Shown piece by piece: positions 1-12,529 of a DNA stretch of 64,000 nucleotides. Within the stretch, counting starts at the first letter, position 1. Each line of letters starts with the position of its first letter. Source of the DNA: Sorex araneus (lineage: Eukaryota; Chordata; Mammalia; Eulipotyphla; Soricidae); NCBI RefSeq assembly GCF_027595985.1, contig NC_073307.1:45850094-45914093 (forward strand). The letters are read 5' to 3'. A model generated the notes under the pieces. It was not told where the DNA came from and did not search any database. It saw nothing but the letters and a program-made list of their open reading frames with translations. Both the position numbers and the translations under genes were made by a program.

Positions 1-481
1 GCCATCCACTTTATGGAATAAATAATCCAAGAGTAAGATCCACTTTTATGTTTGTAGAATTTTTGTAACACCAGCATCAGATTGCCACCACTTAACACTT
101 GGGCATTTGTTTTATGGTACTGATGTTGTTCTCCTATGTGGTTCATAAATTAATGTTGGGAGAAATAGGGGAGTCAGGGAAGAAGTTACCTCCGTAGAAA
201 AAGTGCTGGGGGTGTTAGAGTAATAAAATCTGCCCTGAGCACCTACATGTTGTGAACACTAGTATTCCACCAGCTCCACAAGGTTCCTATCCAGTTACAC
301 AGACCATAGTACTACAGACCACAGTACTGAATCTCCACTTAATCTCCACTCCAGAGCTCTGGCCTCAGGCTGGAGTGAAAGATTACTCTTCAAAGGAAAA
401 AAAATATCAGTACTAACCTCTGCTGAGGTTTTCTAGGTTTGTTATCTTTCCTCATAGAATTTTAGTATATGATGAAGAGCA

Positions 482-764
482 AGCGGCCACGCGATATCTT
501 TGGCCTACTTCTCCCTCTGGGAGAAGCTGACAATCTTCTGAGAGTTTTCTGCCCACAAGGGACAGCCTTGCAAGCTTCCCATGGCGTATTCATATGCAAA
601 ATCCAGTAACAAGCTGGATCTCATTCCCCTGACCCTGAAGAGCCCCCAGTGCAACATCCTTAGGAGGGCCAAGTCAAAATAGACTTCTAAGATCTCAGGG
701 AAAGGACGAAATGAGATGTTACTGAGCCCGCCCGAGAAATCGGTGATTAACGGGATATTGTGTG
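482..764 (+). mobile_element. RTE-tailed SINE, long form, 5'-truncated
   Basis: The sequence follows the body of the RTE-tailed SINEs seen elsewhere in the window (gagag..gcccaca..catggcgtattc). It then carries an extra segment of about 90 bases (ctcattcccctgaccctgaa onward) before the usual end gatgttactg..cgag..gggat. The same extra segment is present on the minus strand near 59,560, so it is a subfamily feature and not random. The tRNA-like 5' head is missing. Confidence 0.6.
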
Positions 765-766
765 TG

Positions 767-823
767 TATCTCTTCATCACACACACACACACACACACAT
801 ATTGTGTATGTGATGAAGAGATA
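767..823. repeat. Inverted repeat enclosing a CA microsatellite
   Basis: The arm tatctcttcatcac (767-780) is the exact reverse complement of gtgatgaagagata (810-823). Between them lies a CA run of about 10 units and a short TG-rich stretch, so the whole block can fold as a hairpin. Confidence 0.75.
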
Positions 824-2978
824 AGTGAAGTAATTCTATTTAGGAAATTTGAGGCATAAGAGACATGAAGAGAGTATAAAATGCTCAACAAAGAATGCAA
901 ACTCTCCAGAGGTGAGAGAAAATAGTGCAATTATAAAGTAAAGGGAGAAATTATACACCCAAAGATAAAATTTGGTAAGATGTCTTTGCAAAGTTATTTT
1001 TCTAGAACTCTTTCCAAACTTCCCTCAATTGGGATTTTCTGTGTAGATAAGACTCTGTTCCTAGACTGGTGTCATAGGGGAAGAACTTTAAATTTTTGTT
1101 GATTTTTTTCTTATATTCTTATCACAATCTTTTGCTCCTCTTGAAACTTGTCCTTTAAAAGGATTCCACCCATCTTTTGGCATTGGCCCTGTTAGCTGTG
1201 TCTTATCAGTCCTTAGTTCTGCATCTCCAAAGAGGCTTCTGGTATTCATGCCTTAGGTTTATTTTAGGGCTGTTGACAGAGGTCTTCGCATTTTCAGAGA
1301 AATTAATTGCCAGGGCTTCCCAACTTATCTATCCACCTCAATACTTTGAGAAAAGCACCAGTGTTATGGTGGCATAAGGCATTCTTGCTTTCATTTTTTG
1401 TTGACTGTGAGATAAAATTAGAGGACATTAATCAAGTAGATTTACAAAATGAATGAAGTTAGGGTTACTGTTACAAAGATCTACAATCTACATCTTGATC
1501 GATTTTTGAAAGCGAGATAAAATATTTTTTTCTTCTAAGTCTTAGGTTTTGTATGATATCTTTCAGTAGGCTCTACAATGCGTTCAATAATAGACATACA
1601 TTGTATTTTATATTTTAGTCCATATTATTTTATGTTTATACTCTTAGAATTTATGTGGTGTATTTATTAGACTTTATTTTTCCAAATGCACTGATACAGG
1701 TGACTTGGCAAAACGGGAGTAAGAAAGCCTTGAGAAAACTGCTTCCTCCTCTGTTCTTGACCTACCCCTGTCATCCGGGAAAGGCCCAGCAGCATGGGTC
1801 AGGACTGGTAAAGTTGGTCTAACTGCATCTACATGATGAATGTTCACTTTCCATCCTCTTGTGGTTGTGAAGCTACACCTGAAGCCTACTTGATCTGCCT
1901 GGCGCAGGAACTTATTCCCACCATCCCAGTTCTTGGGGAACCAGAAATAAAGGCTGGAGAGAGAAGAATTGCTCTTTCCAGGAAAGAAGTCATTCCTAAC
2001 TTAGCACGGGCATTCCAGATCTGCCACCTTTCCTAGCAGAAACAATGATAAGAGGGCAACATAGTGAAGGAAACTGGCTTTTACTGAAAAAAGTTTAGAA
2101 AAAAAATGAAGGTGAGAAAGAGAGATATGTTCAGAAGAGAACATGGGCCTCTCCAATGTGGGAAAAGCAGAAAATTCCTTTGGGAAGAAGTTTATATACA
2201 ATTTCTCCAAGTTGACTTGACCTGGAGTTCTCTCTTAATCTAGGTGTCCTCAGATGGGAAGTCATGGATTCTTTATGGTCCTATCAGATTCTTATCATGG
2301 TCTTTAGATTCTCCCCTTGCTTCTCCTTTTCTGAGAAGGGCTCAAAGAGTTCAGGATTTGCATCTCAGTGGGATGTGTTCTTCATATCTTTTAGGCTAGA
2401 GTAGGCAATTCCTTCTTAAATTTTATTATTTATCCAAAGTATATTACCAGGGGGCCTCTATCTGCCTGTAACATTTCCCTAAAGTCTTAATATTCCATGG
2501 AGCAGTCAAGTGTCTGTCCTTGTAAAATACCCAAATTGTGCATTATCTGTTTAACTTTGAAATTACTTCTTTAATTAAAACTACAAAAACTGGCTCAAAT
2601 AAATTAGGAAAAGCAAGCAACTCTAGACAATTCTGTCTTTCCCCTGCATCCTAAAGATAAGAACAGTGTTGATTTATCTTTCCCAAAAAGCCTAGCCTTT
2701 ATTTTGTTTGGGTTTGTAGATAAAAATGAAATGGGCCTCAAGAAACCAACCCAAGAAGGAAATTTCTGATTGTGTCTAATCCCCACTGGTCTGCATCTCA
2801 CGGTTTCTAAAAGCTTCCCTATTCTTTTTTTTTCCTACAGAAACTGCTGTTTGGAACTGTGCAGGCAAGATTATTTCTTTGAGAATAGGAGTCTGGCATC
2901 TACTAACCTCTAGCTTGTTGCCAGTATAGGTCTTTCAGCTGCATCTATATGTATCTTGTATCCTCTATGGTAGTAAAA
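824..2978. other. Intergenic sequence, no gene recognised
   Basis: AT-rich sequence. Short open frames occur on both strands, but none shows splice sites in context, a domain or repeated cysteine spacing. The part at about 1,690-2,230 is less AT-rich and contains AATAAA; it may be an old repeat, but I could not identify it. Confidence 0.5.
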
Positions 2979-2990
2979 ATATTCCTTAGC

Positions 2991-3189
2991 GGAGCTAGAG
3001 CGATAGCACAGTGGGTGGGGTGTTTGCCACCCCAGGTTCGACTCTCAGAATCCCATATTGTCCCCAGAGCACCAGCAGGAGTAATTCCCGGGTGCAAAGC
3101 CAGGAGTAACCCCTGTGCATCACCGGGTGTGATCTAAAAAGAAAAATATATGTATATATATGTATATATATGTATATGTATATATAGAT
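2991..3189 (+). mobile_element. A-tailed tRNA-headed SINE (SOR-like) with TATG-rich tail
   Basis: Starts ggagctagagcgatagcaca, carries a shortened head and the body agcaccagcaggagtaattc, and ends in a TATG/TATA microsatellite that grew from the tail. A 12-base TSD atattccttagc lies at 2,979-2,990 and 3,190-3,201. Confidence 0.85.
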
Positions 3190-3563
3190 ATATTCCTTAG
3201 CATTTAAAATAGCAAAAAATTTTTTGAAATTTGGTTAGGAGCTCCCAATTGGTGCTCAGGAGGCTCAGGGGCTCATTCTATTAACTCTAGAGCAATCAGA
3301 CCAGAGATTCAATGCTAGTCCTGAAGACTGCAGTGTTCTTAGGCCCTGCTGCACCAGAGATTACTCAAAGCACTCTGCAGTGCCACTGCTTAGAGCCTAC
3401 ATCTCCACACCCAAGGGTGCTCAGGAGCCCTCCAGGGTTTGTGATTAAAATATCTATGATTATAAATTACAATAGGCTTTTGATTACCAAATATAATTAA
3501 GATAGGATGTCAACTATCATTGAGTGAAAATGCAGTAGAAATATATTTCAATCACATTTTCTT

Positions 3564-3677
3564 TTTTTAAAAAATTTTTTAATGAAACACCATGAGATAC
3601 ATGTACAAACTTACACACTTTTGTGATTACGTTTCAGTCATACAATGGTCAAGTACCAATCCCTCCACCAGTGCCCA
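3564..3677 (-). mobile_element. Strongly 5'-truncated L1 3' end
   Basis: Minus-strand L1-type 3' UTR of about 114 bases, with its poly(A) end reading as a T run on the plus strand. A 17-base TSD ttcaatcacattttctt is at 3,547-3,563 and 3,678-3,694. Confidence 0.85.
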
Positions 3678-3694
3678 TTCAATCACATTTTCTT

Positions 3695-4800
3695 AGAGTC
3701 AAAAACTTCACTATCCTGTGATCCATTTTATGTAACACAGAAAGCTTTGCACAATCATCTTCAATCATCAGCGAAGGATAGCAATAAATGCCACAAGAAT
3801 ATGGAGATCAGTCCTCATCACATGAAACATAATTTTCAAATTCAAATGCATCTGTAGCTTTTCTATGAATAAGCAAATAACAGAAAGAGTGAAATCATTA
3901 AAAAAAAAATTCTTAAATCACCTGGCTACTGCACTAAGTGGTCTCCAGTGACAAATAATTTAGTACAGCGTGAAGATGTTTGTTCCACTGCCACAAGCTT
4001 TTATTCATGCAACATCCCAGGACTGATTGTCCTCCTCCCATTTGAGGTGGCTCAACCCTCTCTGCAAGGTTAAGTTTTCTGACTTGGTTTTAAAACCCAC
4101 ACTAACATAAGAGAGGGGATGGTTCTCTAGAGGTAAAAATCAATGTGGGTGTTAAATGAGAGGACATGCCAAATGAGAAAGAAATCTAGCAGTAGAAATG
4201 TTAACTAATTTTTAGACTGAAAAGTCTTTCAGGACAGGGATAGGAAGGATATTTAGGTTAAAGCATTTGACAAGTTTTGGAGTCTGTGGGAGGAAATAAA
4301 GTGAACCATCCCTTATTCACAGAATCCCAAATGTGACATTCATAGAAACAATGTAAGATGGCAGTTGCCAGGGAATAAAGAAGAGGTAAATGTAGTAATG
4401 AAATTATAAATTACAATTATGCAAGATTAATAATAGGTATCTAATTTATAGCTGATGAGAATAGTTAGAAATGTTATTATGCAATTAAAATTTGTGCATT
4501 AATTAAATCTTAAATTTGCTCAACCTGAACACATGAAATGTTAACTATGTTATTAATGTTACTCAGCTTGACATTAATGATCTTTTCACAGTGTATACAT
4601 ATGTCAAAACATTAAAATTTATACCTATAGTTTGTATAACTTTATATATGTCAAAGCTATCTCAAGTAACGTGTACATATAATTTTATATATGGCAAAGA
4701 TCTCAAATAAGGTATTTACTTGAAGTATAAACATAGAATTGCCATGTGCCTAGGAAACTTCACTGCCATATAAAATCAAGAGAACTAAAATTCATGTCTC
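3695..4800. other. Intergenic AT-rich sequence, nothing recognised
   Basis: No repeat head or tail, splice pair or domain was seen. Several TATATA-like tracts lie around 4,580-4,720. Confidence 0.45.
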
Positions 4801-4975
4801 TGGGGCTAGATAGAGCAGATAAGTTACTTGCCATGCATGTGGTTCACCTGGATTCAATCCACGGCACCCCATATGGTATCCTGAATCCTGCCAGGGTGAT
4901 TCCAAATCACAGAGCCAAAAGTAAACTATGTGGCACCACTGGATGTGGTCCAAAACCAAAAAATAAAATAAAATG
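4801..4975 (+). mobile_element. Old A-tailed SINE (SOR-like)
   Basis: Diverged head (ggggctagatagagcagata), then ggattcaatcc in the B-box position, the catatggt motif of the body and an AAAATAAAAT tail. Confidence 0.8.
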
Positions 4976-5580
4976 AAAACTCATGTTCATACTAAAAACT
5001 TGTTCATGTTGATAATAGCAATAATATCAATTATTGCTAATATAACTGATAATATCAGTAATAGTAAAAAAATGAAGACAACCCAAATGCCTATTAACTT
5101 AAGAGCTGAATAAATAAAAGGTGAAATTTCTATTCAACAGAGCAGTGTTTGTTTCACAATTGGGAGCCATTTTGTCTTCCTATGGGTTCCCAGGGTATTA
5201 TAATGAGGCCATAGATTAGATTCCCATAATCAAGGGTTCATGGCATGATACTGGGGGACCAACCAATAGGACAGAGCTATGGAAGGAAACAAGGACAGAA
5301 AGGGCTGCACTTAGCAACAGTATGGCAATGTATTTCTTCCACAACTCCAAGCTTGGGAACTGGGGGCAATCACAAATTACTGTTAATGTATACAGTTTCT
5401 AGTAAAGAGTGATAAAAATATTCTACAAATGAGGTTACAGTTTAACAACCCTGTAAATAATTTTAAAATTCACTGAATCATATGATTTAAATAATGTGGA
5501 TTATATGCTTTGTTAGCTAGATCTCCCATCTAGTTAGATCTGAACCTGCTTAGCTTCCAAGATCTAAAAGTATAAAGTAG

Positions 5581-6197
5581 CCGAGATGTGATCCTGGGGG
5601 CCGCACGCATGTGCGGCCTCTCCGCAGCTGTACAAGCGTGAATCCAGACCCAGCAAAGCCTCTTTCGGTGTGAGCAACTCCTCGCAGAATGTCTCCAGCC
5701 TGAGAACTAAGCCTCGGCCCCGTGCCCGCCCGGGAGGGGAAAGGTATTTCTCTCTCTCGCCTCTTTCTCTCCGGGGATGAAGGGCGCGGTGGCCGCCATA
5801 TTAAGACGACCACAGATTGGGTTTTCAAGCCTGCAATTATCTAATATCTGGAAGAAATCTCCCTGGACTTCTTGTTAAAGTACAGAAATTCAAAACCTTA
5901 TTTGTCATCACAGTAGGTCTGAATCTAGTGGGGTACTCCTAACAACAATAGTGAGGTTTGTGTTGAAATATTGAATGCAACCAAAGTAAACAGAATGTAA
6001 AATGAAACTTATCAGTTACAAGGTAGGGGGTGGGGGGCAGGATGGGAGGTGTACTGTGTGGGTTTTTTTTTTTTTGGTGGTGGTATATGGGCACTGGTGA
6101 AGGGATGGTTGTTTCAGCATTGTATAACTGAGACCTAAACCCGAAAGCATTGTAATCTTCCACACGGTGATTAAATAAAATTAAATTAAATTAAAAA
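5581..6197 (+). mobile_element. GC-leader/L1-tail retroelement, copy A
   Basis: A 617-base insertion. The 5' leader is GC-rich and non-coding, with a YY1-like GCCGCCATATT near 5,792 and a CT-rich stretch. The 3' third is the L1-type 3' end (ggcactggtgaagggatgg, then ggtgattaaataaa and an A-rich tail). A 15-base TSD aaaagtataaagtag lies at 5,566-5,580 and 6,198-6,212. The leader aligns with the copy at 46,190-47,043 over tgcagaatgtctccag..gagaactaagcc. No open frame links the parts. It could be an internally deleted L1 or an independent non-autonomous family. Confidence 0.8.
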
Positions 6198-6212
6198 AAA
6201 AGTATAAAGTAG

Positions 6213-6865
6213 CAGAAATGCATCTGGACTGTACATTAAATTATGGCTCCGTGTCATCCCAAGTGGGGAAAGGTGTTTGTCCCTTCTGCCTTCCTGTCCC
6301 CCCCCCCCCCAGAGGTGTGGTGGCCATCATCTTTCAGAGCCTATTGGACAGGTACAAGACTTCAGTGATGAGACACTCGGGGCTTCACGGGATAGGAGGT
6401 GGAACCGGCCTTTCTCTCTGCCCCAACAAGGCCCCGAGTGACCATCCACGAACAGTTGGCTCCAGACTTATTACTGGAGTAAGTAATAAGACTTAAAATA
6501 TCAGAAATCCAAAATCATGTGGCTGCTATTGTGGCCGTGCAACATCATATGCTCTTCATTACCAACAATAGAAAACAAATGATCTAATGATGCCTTTTCA
6601 GCAGGTCTGATTGTTGGGGAAAATTCCAAATAATAATGGTGGGTCTTTTGTTGAGATATTGAATGTAATAAAAGCAGAGAGAGAGTAAAGTGGAAATTAT
6701 CTGCCACACAGGCAGGGTGAGAGGTGGGATGGGGGTATACTGGGGTTCTTGGTGGTGGAAAATGTGCACTGGTGAAGGGATGGGTGTTTGATCATTGTAT
6801 GACTGAGACTTAAACTTGAAAGCTTTGTAACTGTTCTCATGGTGATTCAAAACATAAAAAAAATA
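6213..6865 (+). mobile_element. GC-leader/L1-tail retroelement, copy B
   Basis: Begins directly after the right TSD of copy A and ends at a third copy of the same target word (6,866-6,879). Its leader differs from copy A at the start (poly-C run at about 6,299-6,310, then ggccatcatctttc). It shares aaatccaaaa, gtggccgtgcaacatcatat and the block aggtctg..taataatggt with the copies at 33 kb and 46 kb. The 3' end is the L1-type tail. Confidence 0.75.
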
Positions 6866-6879
6866 AAAAGTATAAAGTA

Positions 6880-7994
6880 TAATAAATATAATAAAATAAA
6901 ATGAAACCTCATGTCCATACCAAGTACTTATAATATAAATATTTATTTAAGTTATACCTCAATAAAGATTTTTATCAAAATAAACACAAAGAGGAATACC
7001 AGAAAGACTTATTTTGGTATAAAAAAGTTATGGGTAAGTAAATATAAATTTGACTTTCTTAATTTACCTAATAATGGTAATTTATGCATTTTAATAGCTT
7101 TATTTAAACTTAATATGGTAACTTTTTTCTTACAAAATAAACTTTCTCTGATTATTGTTGCAGTAAATCTAACTTACTTCAGGTTTCTGTGGACAATATT
7201 GTAAGAACAACTCATCAACCACCAAACACCACAAGTCTTCAGTGCTTAGGTCTTAATTCTACAGCTCATCTAGGTACATCTCTTCTGGTTGACTTTTTGA
7301 TGTAATCTTCAGCAGTAGTAGTAACAGAAATATTTGCATTGAAGATAGCAGTTCCAAATTGTTGTTTCCCCACTATTCAGTGACCCAAGCTTCTATAGGT
7401 TTTGTATCCCTACCCTTAGCTGTTTCTGCTATTTGAGTGGTTAAATAGCAATCAGGTCATGTATGTTCCATGCAAATGACCAGTTGGATGTTTTCTGTAA
7501 ATAAGGGTTTATAGGATGACCATTGTATTCCCTATGTCCTATTCAGTGAGAGCTTTTGGGGTGACGATTGGATCACATATGTAAATGAAAGACTGATTGA
7601 ATTATCTTTCCTCTCTCTTCATTTCCTCCATAATATTTTAATGTATCTGGGGTATGTGGGACAGTATACTAGTAAGATGAGCAATATGCCTTTCTCTGAG
7701 TATGATCCCTGATTTGTAGCATTTGCTGATTGGTATAAACACTCTGTAGTGGAAATTTTCAAGCTACCTTTGGTCTTCAGTTTACAAAAATCTCTGAATA
7801 TTGAATAATCAACATTAAAGCATAGATCAAAGTATGCTCACTCACATATCTAACTATGCTCATTCCAGTCTGCCAGTTTAAGTCAATAAGCTATCCTTAA
7901 ATCAGCTTTCATTATACAGAATCATAACTGAAACCCTTTGAATTCTTTCACTCTGTCCTTAATTCCAATTTCTGCTATTTAAAAATTAGTGAGC
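6880..7994. other. Intergenic AT-rich sequence, nothing recognised
   Basis: Low-complexity AT-rich sequence without a recognisable exon or repeat consensus. Confidence 0.45.
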
Positions 7995-8170
7995 AGTGGA
8001 GCCAGAGCAATAAACAACACAGGTAGGGTACATGACTTGCATGTAACTCATGTGGGTTTGATCCCCAGCACCAGATATGATCTCTGAGCACCAACAAAAG
8101 TGATTCCTGATCCCAGAGCCAGGAGTAAGTCCTGATCACTGTGACTAAAAATTAAGCAAAAAAAAAAATA
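7995..8170 (+). mobile_element. Old A-tailed SINE
   Basis: Head gagccagagcaataaacaac, B-box-like gggtttgatcccc, body gagcaccaac..ccaggagtaag, A-rich tail. Confidence 0.8.
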
Positions 8171-8417
8171 GTGAACAATAACCTTGCAATTGCATCTATC
8201 AGTTGATAATTCGTAATTTTTATTTTCCAATTCTTTCCTTCTAAGTCAATGGCTTCTTCTAATGTGATAAACATTAAAAAGTTTTATAAAACATGATTTT
8301 GTGCAAGTCTTGTATGGAAACCCAGCTTATCCATTTCACTGAGTTTAGTGTTAAAATTCCTGATAATTCTAATACACAGCTACAGTTGAGAACTATTTTC
8401 CAGACTGACTTCCCCCA

Positions 8418-8577
8418 TGGGCTGGAGAGAGAACAGTGAGTAGGATGGTTTCCTTGTATGCAGCCAGCGTGGGTTAGATCCCTGGCACCACATACAGTTC
8501 CCCAAGCACAGCCAACAGTTAACAGAACCAGGATTAAGTCCTGAGCACTGATAGTTGTGATCCAAAAACTGAAAGGG
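8418..8577 (+). mobile_element. Old A-tailed SINE
   Basis: Starts gggctggagagagaacagtg. Contains gggttagatccctggcac and aagtcctgagcactgat. Diverged throughout, with no clear TSD. Confidence 0.8.
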
Positions 8578-9084
8578 GAAAAATAAATGTCCCTATTCCT
8601 TTACAATCTCAATGACTGGCTGAGGAGTTGACAATAGAAAATGAAGACACCCCGGTATAAATTATAAAGTTAACTTCTCTGACATAACTTGTTTTATTTT
8701 TCCATGAGAATTTAAATAAACTTGTATAATAAAAATTATTATATTGCTTTTGTGTAATTAGCATCTTATTAATAATTAACATTAAATATGCTGCCTCTTA
8801 ATTTTGTGTCAAGCTCTTTACCTGTATCATCTTAATTTACCGTCCTATTTAAGAAATGGACTCATTCCCATACAGCTAGGGATCAATCAGTTTAAAAATT
8901 GACTTGACTTGGCAAACTGAAAACTGTATGGCCTAATCCAATATAATCATAATTATTATGTTAATTGCAGTGTTTCATAATATTTTATTATCTTTCCCTT
9001 CCTGGAATGAATAATATGCCTAGCTATCTGATCTAAACATGCTACATGTAGATAATATTCACCTTAAGGTAACCAGATATTTGG

Positions 9085-9200
9085 GTCCAAGAGACAACAC
9101 AGGAGTTCAAGTAATTGTCTTGCATGTAGCTGACTCCAGTTAGAAACTCCATAAGAGCTTTGAGCACCACCAGGTGTGACCCTTCAAGAGGAAAAAAATT
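9085..9200 (+). mobile_element. Old SINE, internally shortened
   Basis: Has gagacaacacaggagttcaa, cttgcatgtagctgac and gagcaccaccaggtgtgacc; the middle of the body is missing. Confidence 0.65.
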
Positions 9201-9931
9201 TAGTCATGTATAACCTTAACAAATAAGGTATTTTGGCCAACTGGTTAATCATTTTTAGATTATTTCTGGACATTTGTAGAACTGATGGGTTATCTTCACA
9301 GAAACAGTGAGAGTATCAGCTAAGGAGGAGCAGGCAAACACTCTGAGCCCTAATGATGCCTTCTCTAGTCAAGGTGACTTCAAACAGAGGAATCTTACTC
9401 TTTCAGACCACAGAGCTATTTCAACGTATGGATGATCCTGAGTCATTTGGTGGAAAAAAACAGTAGAAGAGAATGGGTTGAATATTTTATAATTTTTCTT
9501 AATTGTTTTGGGTTCGATTTAGATCTATTTCTTTTCAAATTTACAAATGAAAAATAGATTATTTACCCAAAATATTAGTTAAATTCTGTCAATCCAACTT
9601 TGATTAGTCAAGTGGACACTAACGACTAAGTTTTCCACTTGGTAATTATTTACTGAGTCGTCCTCTATTAAAAGCACCATTCTAAGCATTGGTACATAAG
9701 CAAGACAGACAGGATCCTATTCTTGTGGAACTTGCATCATAGTGTGAGAGATGGATGACACACTCTAAAGGAAACAGGCCATTATGTGTGCAAAAAACAT
9801 TATGATAGAAATTAGTACCACAAGGTCAAAGGATCAAGTGGGTGTTGATAGATTTTAAAGCAATGTTTGAGCCTGGAAATTCCCAACAAAAACTCTAATT
9901 GAATTAAAACTGCTATAAAGATAAAAGAAAA

Positions 9932-10180
9932 ACTGTTACTGTCACTGTCATCCCGTTGCTCATCAATTTGCTCGAGCGGGCACCAGTAACGTCTCCATTG
10001 TGAGACTTGTTACTCTTTATGGCATATCGAATATGCCACGGGTAGCTTGCCAGGCTCTGCCGTGCGGGCGAGATACTTTCAGTAGCTTGCTGGGCTCTCC
10101 GAGAGGGGCGAAAGAATTGAACCTGGGTTGGCTGTGTGCAAGGCAAATGCCCTACCACTGTGCTATCGCTCTAGCCCAAA
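9932..10180 (-). mobile_element. RTE-tailed SINE
   Basis: Reads in reverse from the head (gggctagagcgatagcacag in reverse complement) to the end ggatgacagtgacagtaaca. The tail is (GACAGT)n, not poly(A). Contains the gcatatcgaatatgcc palindrome-like motif typical of this class. Confidence 0.9.
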
Positions 10181-10232
10181 AGAAAAACAGAGAGAAAAAT
10201 TATTTTTAATTTTTTAAACTTCTTTTTGTAAG

Positions 10233-10390
10233 CCTAGAGTGATGATTCAAAGGGCTGGAGCATTTTACTTGTGGAAGCCCTGGGTTTGACCCTGACAACA
10301 CCTGATCCCAAGAACTACCCCCAAGCACTGATTTAGGATTAGTCCTTAAACACCACCAGGTCTGATCTGAAAAAAAAAGGAAACAAACAA
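10233..10390 (+). mobile_element. Old A-tailed SINE
   Basis: Head gcctagagtgatgattcaaa, ccctgggtttgacc in the B-box region, accaccaggtctgatc before the A tail. Confidence 0.75.
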
Positions 10391-11213
10391 AAAAAATAGT
10401 TAACATTTTAAAAAAATAACTTGATAGTGTTAGGGGGATGTCATCCAAGGAGAGCTCAGGCAGTCTAGGGTTTTCTCCCTATAATACTCAAGCAACCATG
10501 TCAGTTAAATGCTCAGACCCAGTGGTGCCAAACACCACCAGTTTGACAACCAGGGCTAAAAATTTATGCAGTGTTATAAGTAGAACTAGGGTCTCAAGCA
10601 ACCCTCGTAATTCATGAGACCTCTATAGTCCCTGGTCCTCTTAAATTTTTATTGAACTTTGGTTTATAATCTGTATGTTTCTGGAGTCTTACTGAATCCA
10701 GGGACTTGTGGTTATTTACCACAAAAGGGTCATTATTTGAGAAACAAAGACGGATGCCAAAAGGACAGTTTAATTCAGATAATAGCAGCTTGACAATATC
10801 CTAGGCTTGTACCAAAACCATTTTAGTTTCAGCTGGAAGTTTCAGCTCTATAAAAGGTTGGTGAAGGGGTCCAATCATGTAGCACTTTGCTACATCACTG
10901 GTTTGATGAAGGCTTTGGAGCATGCCAACAGGATCTTTGTAAGATGCAAGCTAACATCACCATACCACGGTAATTTTCAGTGGTCTATGTGAAATCATTT
11001 GAGATAAAACATACATTGTTTGTTTTCTAGTGTGTAATTGACTCCGTTTAACACTAAACACACTAAACAAACATTTTCTAGCATTTAGAAAAAAAGGCAA
11101 AAAACAAGGTATAAGAGAAAGAGCTAAAAATTCTGTGGAGACCAAGATGGAGTTCCTAGTGCCTGCTTACTTACAGGTATGCAGCATTATCATTTGACTA
11201 CTGTATATGCTAC

Positions 11214-11255
11214 AGTATGATTACTGTAAGTAATACTGTAAGCAGTAATCATACT
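11214..11255. repeat. Perfect 13-bp inverted repeat
   Basis: agtatgattactg (11,214-11,226) and cagtaatcatact (11,243-11,255) are exact reverse complements with a 16-base spacer. Adjacent CTGTA/TACAG words extend the symmetry. Confidence 0.8.
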
Positions 11256-11511
11256 GATTAGATTCCCACCAAAGTCTGGTTTTTATCTGCACCTTTACCT
11301 GATTTTCTCACACAACAGCCTTCAGGTCGGGGACCTCCACTTTCTTCTAAGAATTTGATTTTGATTTGTGAAAATGCAGAGCAAAGAAATTTAGGTAAGA
11401 ATTTTTTCCAATCCAATCTAACATATCATTAATTATAAAACATTTATCTTATTCATAGAAGAAATCGTCTAGTAAGACACGATTGACTTGCAAGTAATAT
11501 GTTTCTTTTTT

Positions 11512-11697
11512 TTATTTGAGGGAGTCACACCCAGAGATGCTCAGGGCTTACTGCTGGCTCTGCACTCAGGGATCACGACTGGTGGTGCTCAGGAGATCAC
11601 ATGGAGTTCTGGGGATTAAATCTGTGTCCACCCTCCACCTACCCCCACCCCATGCAAGGCAAGCATCTTCCCCTCTATGCTATCTCTCTGGCCTCAC
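11512..11697 (-). mobile_element. A-tailed SINE
   Basis: Reverse-strand body (gagtcacacccagagatgct, ctctgcactcagggatcac) down to the head gccagagagatagc at about 11,690. Contains a C-rich expansion in the B-box region. Confidence 0.85.
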
Positions 11698-12029
11698 AAA
11701 TTTTATATCTTAAAAAGAGAAAATTCACTTTATATAATACTAGAGTATAATAAAATTAGATCCTTCAATAGATGACTTGCCTAGTTCCATTAGCCCTTGA
11801 TTTCTAGTTTGGCTCCATTGTTAATCCTTCTATTCCCACTGTATCAACCTATCACTGAGGTGATCTGAAGCCATTTTTTTCTAATGTAATTTGTTCCCAT
11901 TTCCTTGTCTTTATTTAAATACCATGATACAATTTCTTTCAAATGATTCTCAAATCTGAAATTGCCTAATTACATTTTAATGATTTTCTTTCTTTTCTTT
12001 TTTTTATTTTCTTTTTTTTCTCTCTCTCT

Positions 12030-12103
12030 TTTTTTTTTTATTGAATCACCATGTGGAAAGTTACAAAGCTTTCAGGCTTAAGTCTCAGTTACACAATGCT
12101 CGA
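12030..12103 (-). mobile_element. Short L1-type 3' end
   Basis: T run followed by attgaatcaccatgtggaaa and ttacaaagctttcaggctta, the reverse complement of the L1-type 3' end. Only about 70 bases remain. Confidence 0.75.
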
Positions 12104-12529
12104 ATTTCTTTACTCATTTTGTAAGAAAGTATGTTCCAAGGAGAAGTCTTTGTATTATTCATCTCTGAATCTCTCTAAAAAAATGAAGGGAAGTGATGAG
12201 GTTAACTTAGTATTTGTTGGTCACTTTTATTAAGCAATGTCACTGTATCAGGAGAGAAAGCTTACAGGATTATATTCTGAAAAGGAAATAGCAAAGAGTC
12301 TGGTGTAGACCAACAAGAGGAAAAAAAGATTTAAACTAAGCACTCTAAAGCTGCCTTTGCATATTTGAAGAGATATACTTGGAAAGTAAATTTGTTCTTG
12401 TTATTCCCATTATGGACATCTTGAATATATAGAAGTCATAGAAATCTGGAATTCTGATCAATATGATAAAGAATATCTTGAGTGTCCATGTAGATCAAAA
12501 AAATAGTGATCTTCCTTAGCAATGAGTCT

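Noticed and set aside
505-930. 141-residue minus-strand open frame
   Set aside because: It crosses a SINE fragment and a CA microsatellite, with no domain and no splice context.
1690-2230. Less AT-rich block with AATAAA, considered as a terminal exon or LTR
   Set aside because: No TATA-to-poly(A) order, terminal TG/CA pair or TSD was seen, and no conserved reading frame.
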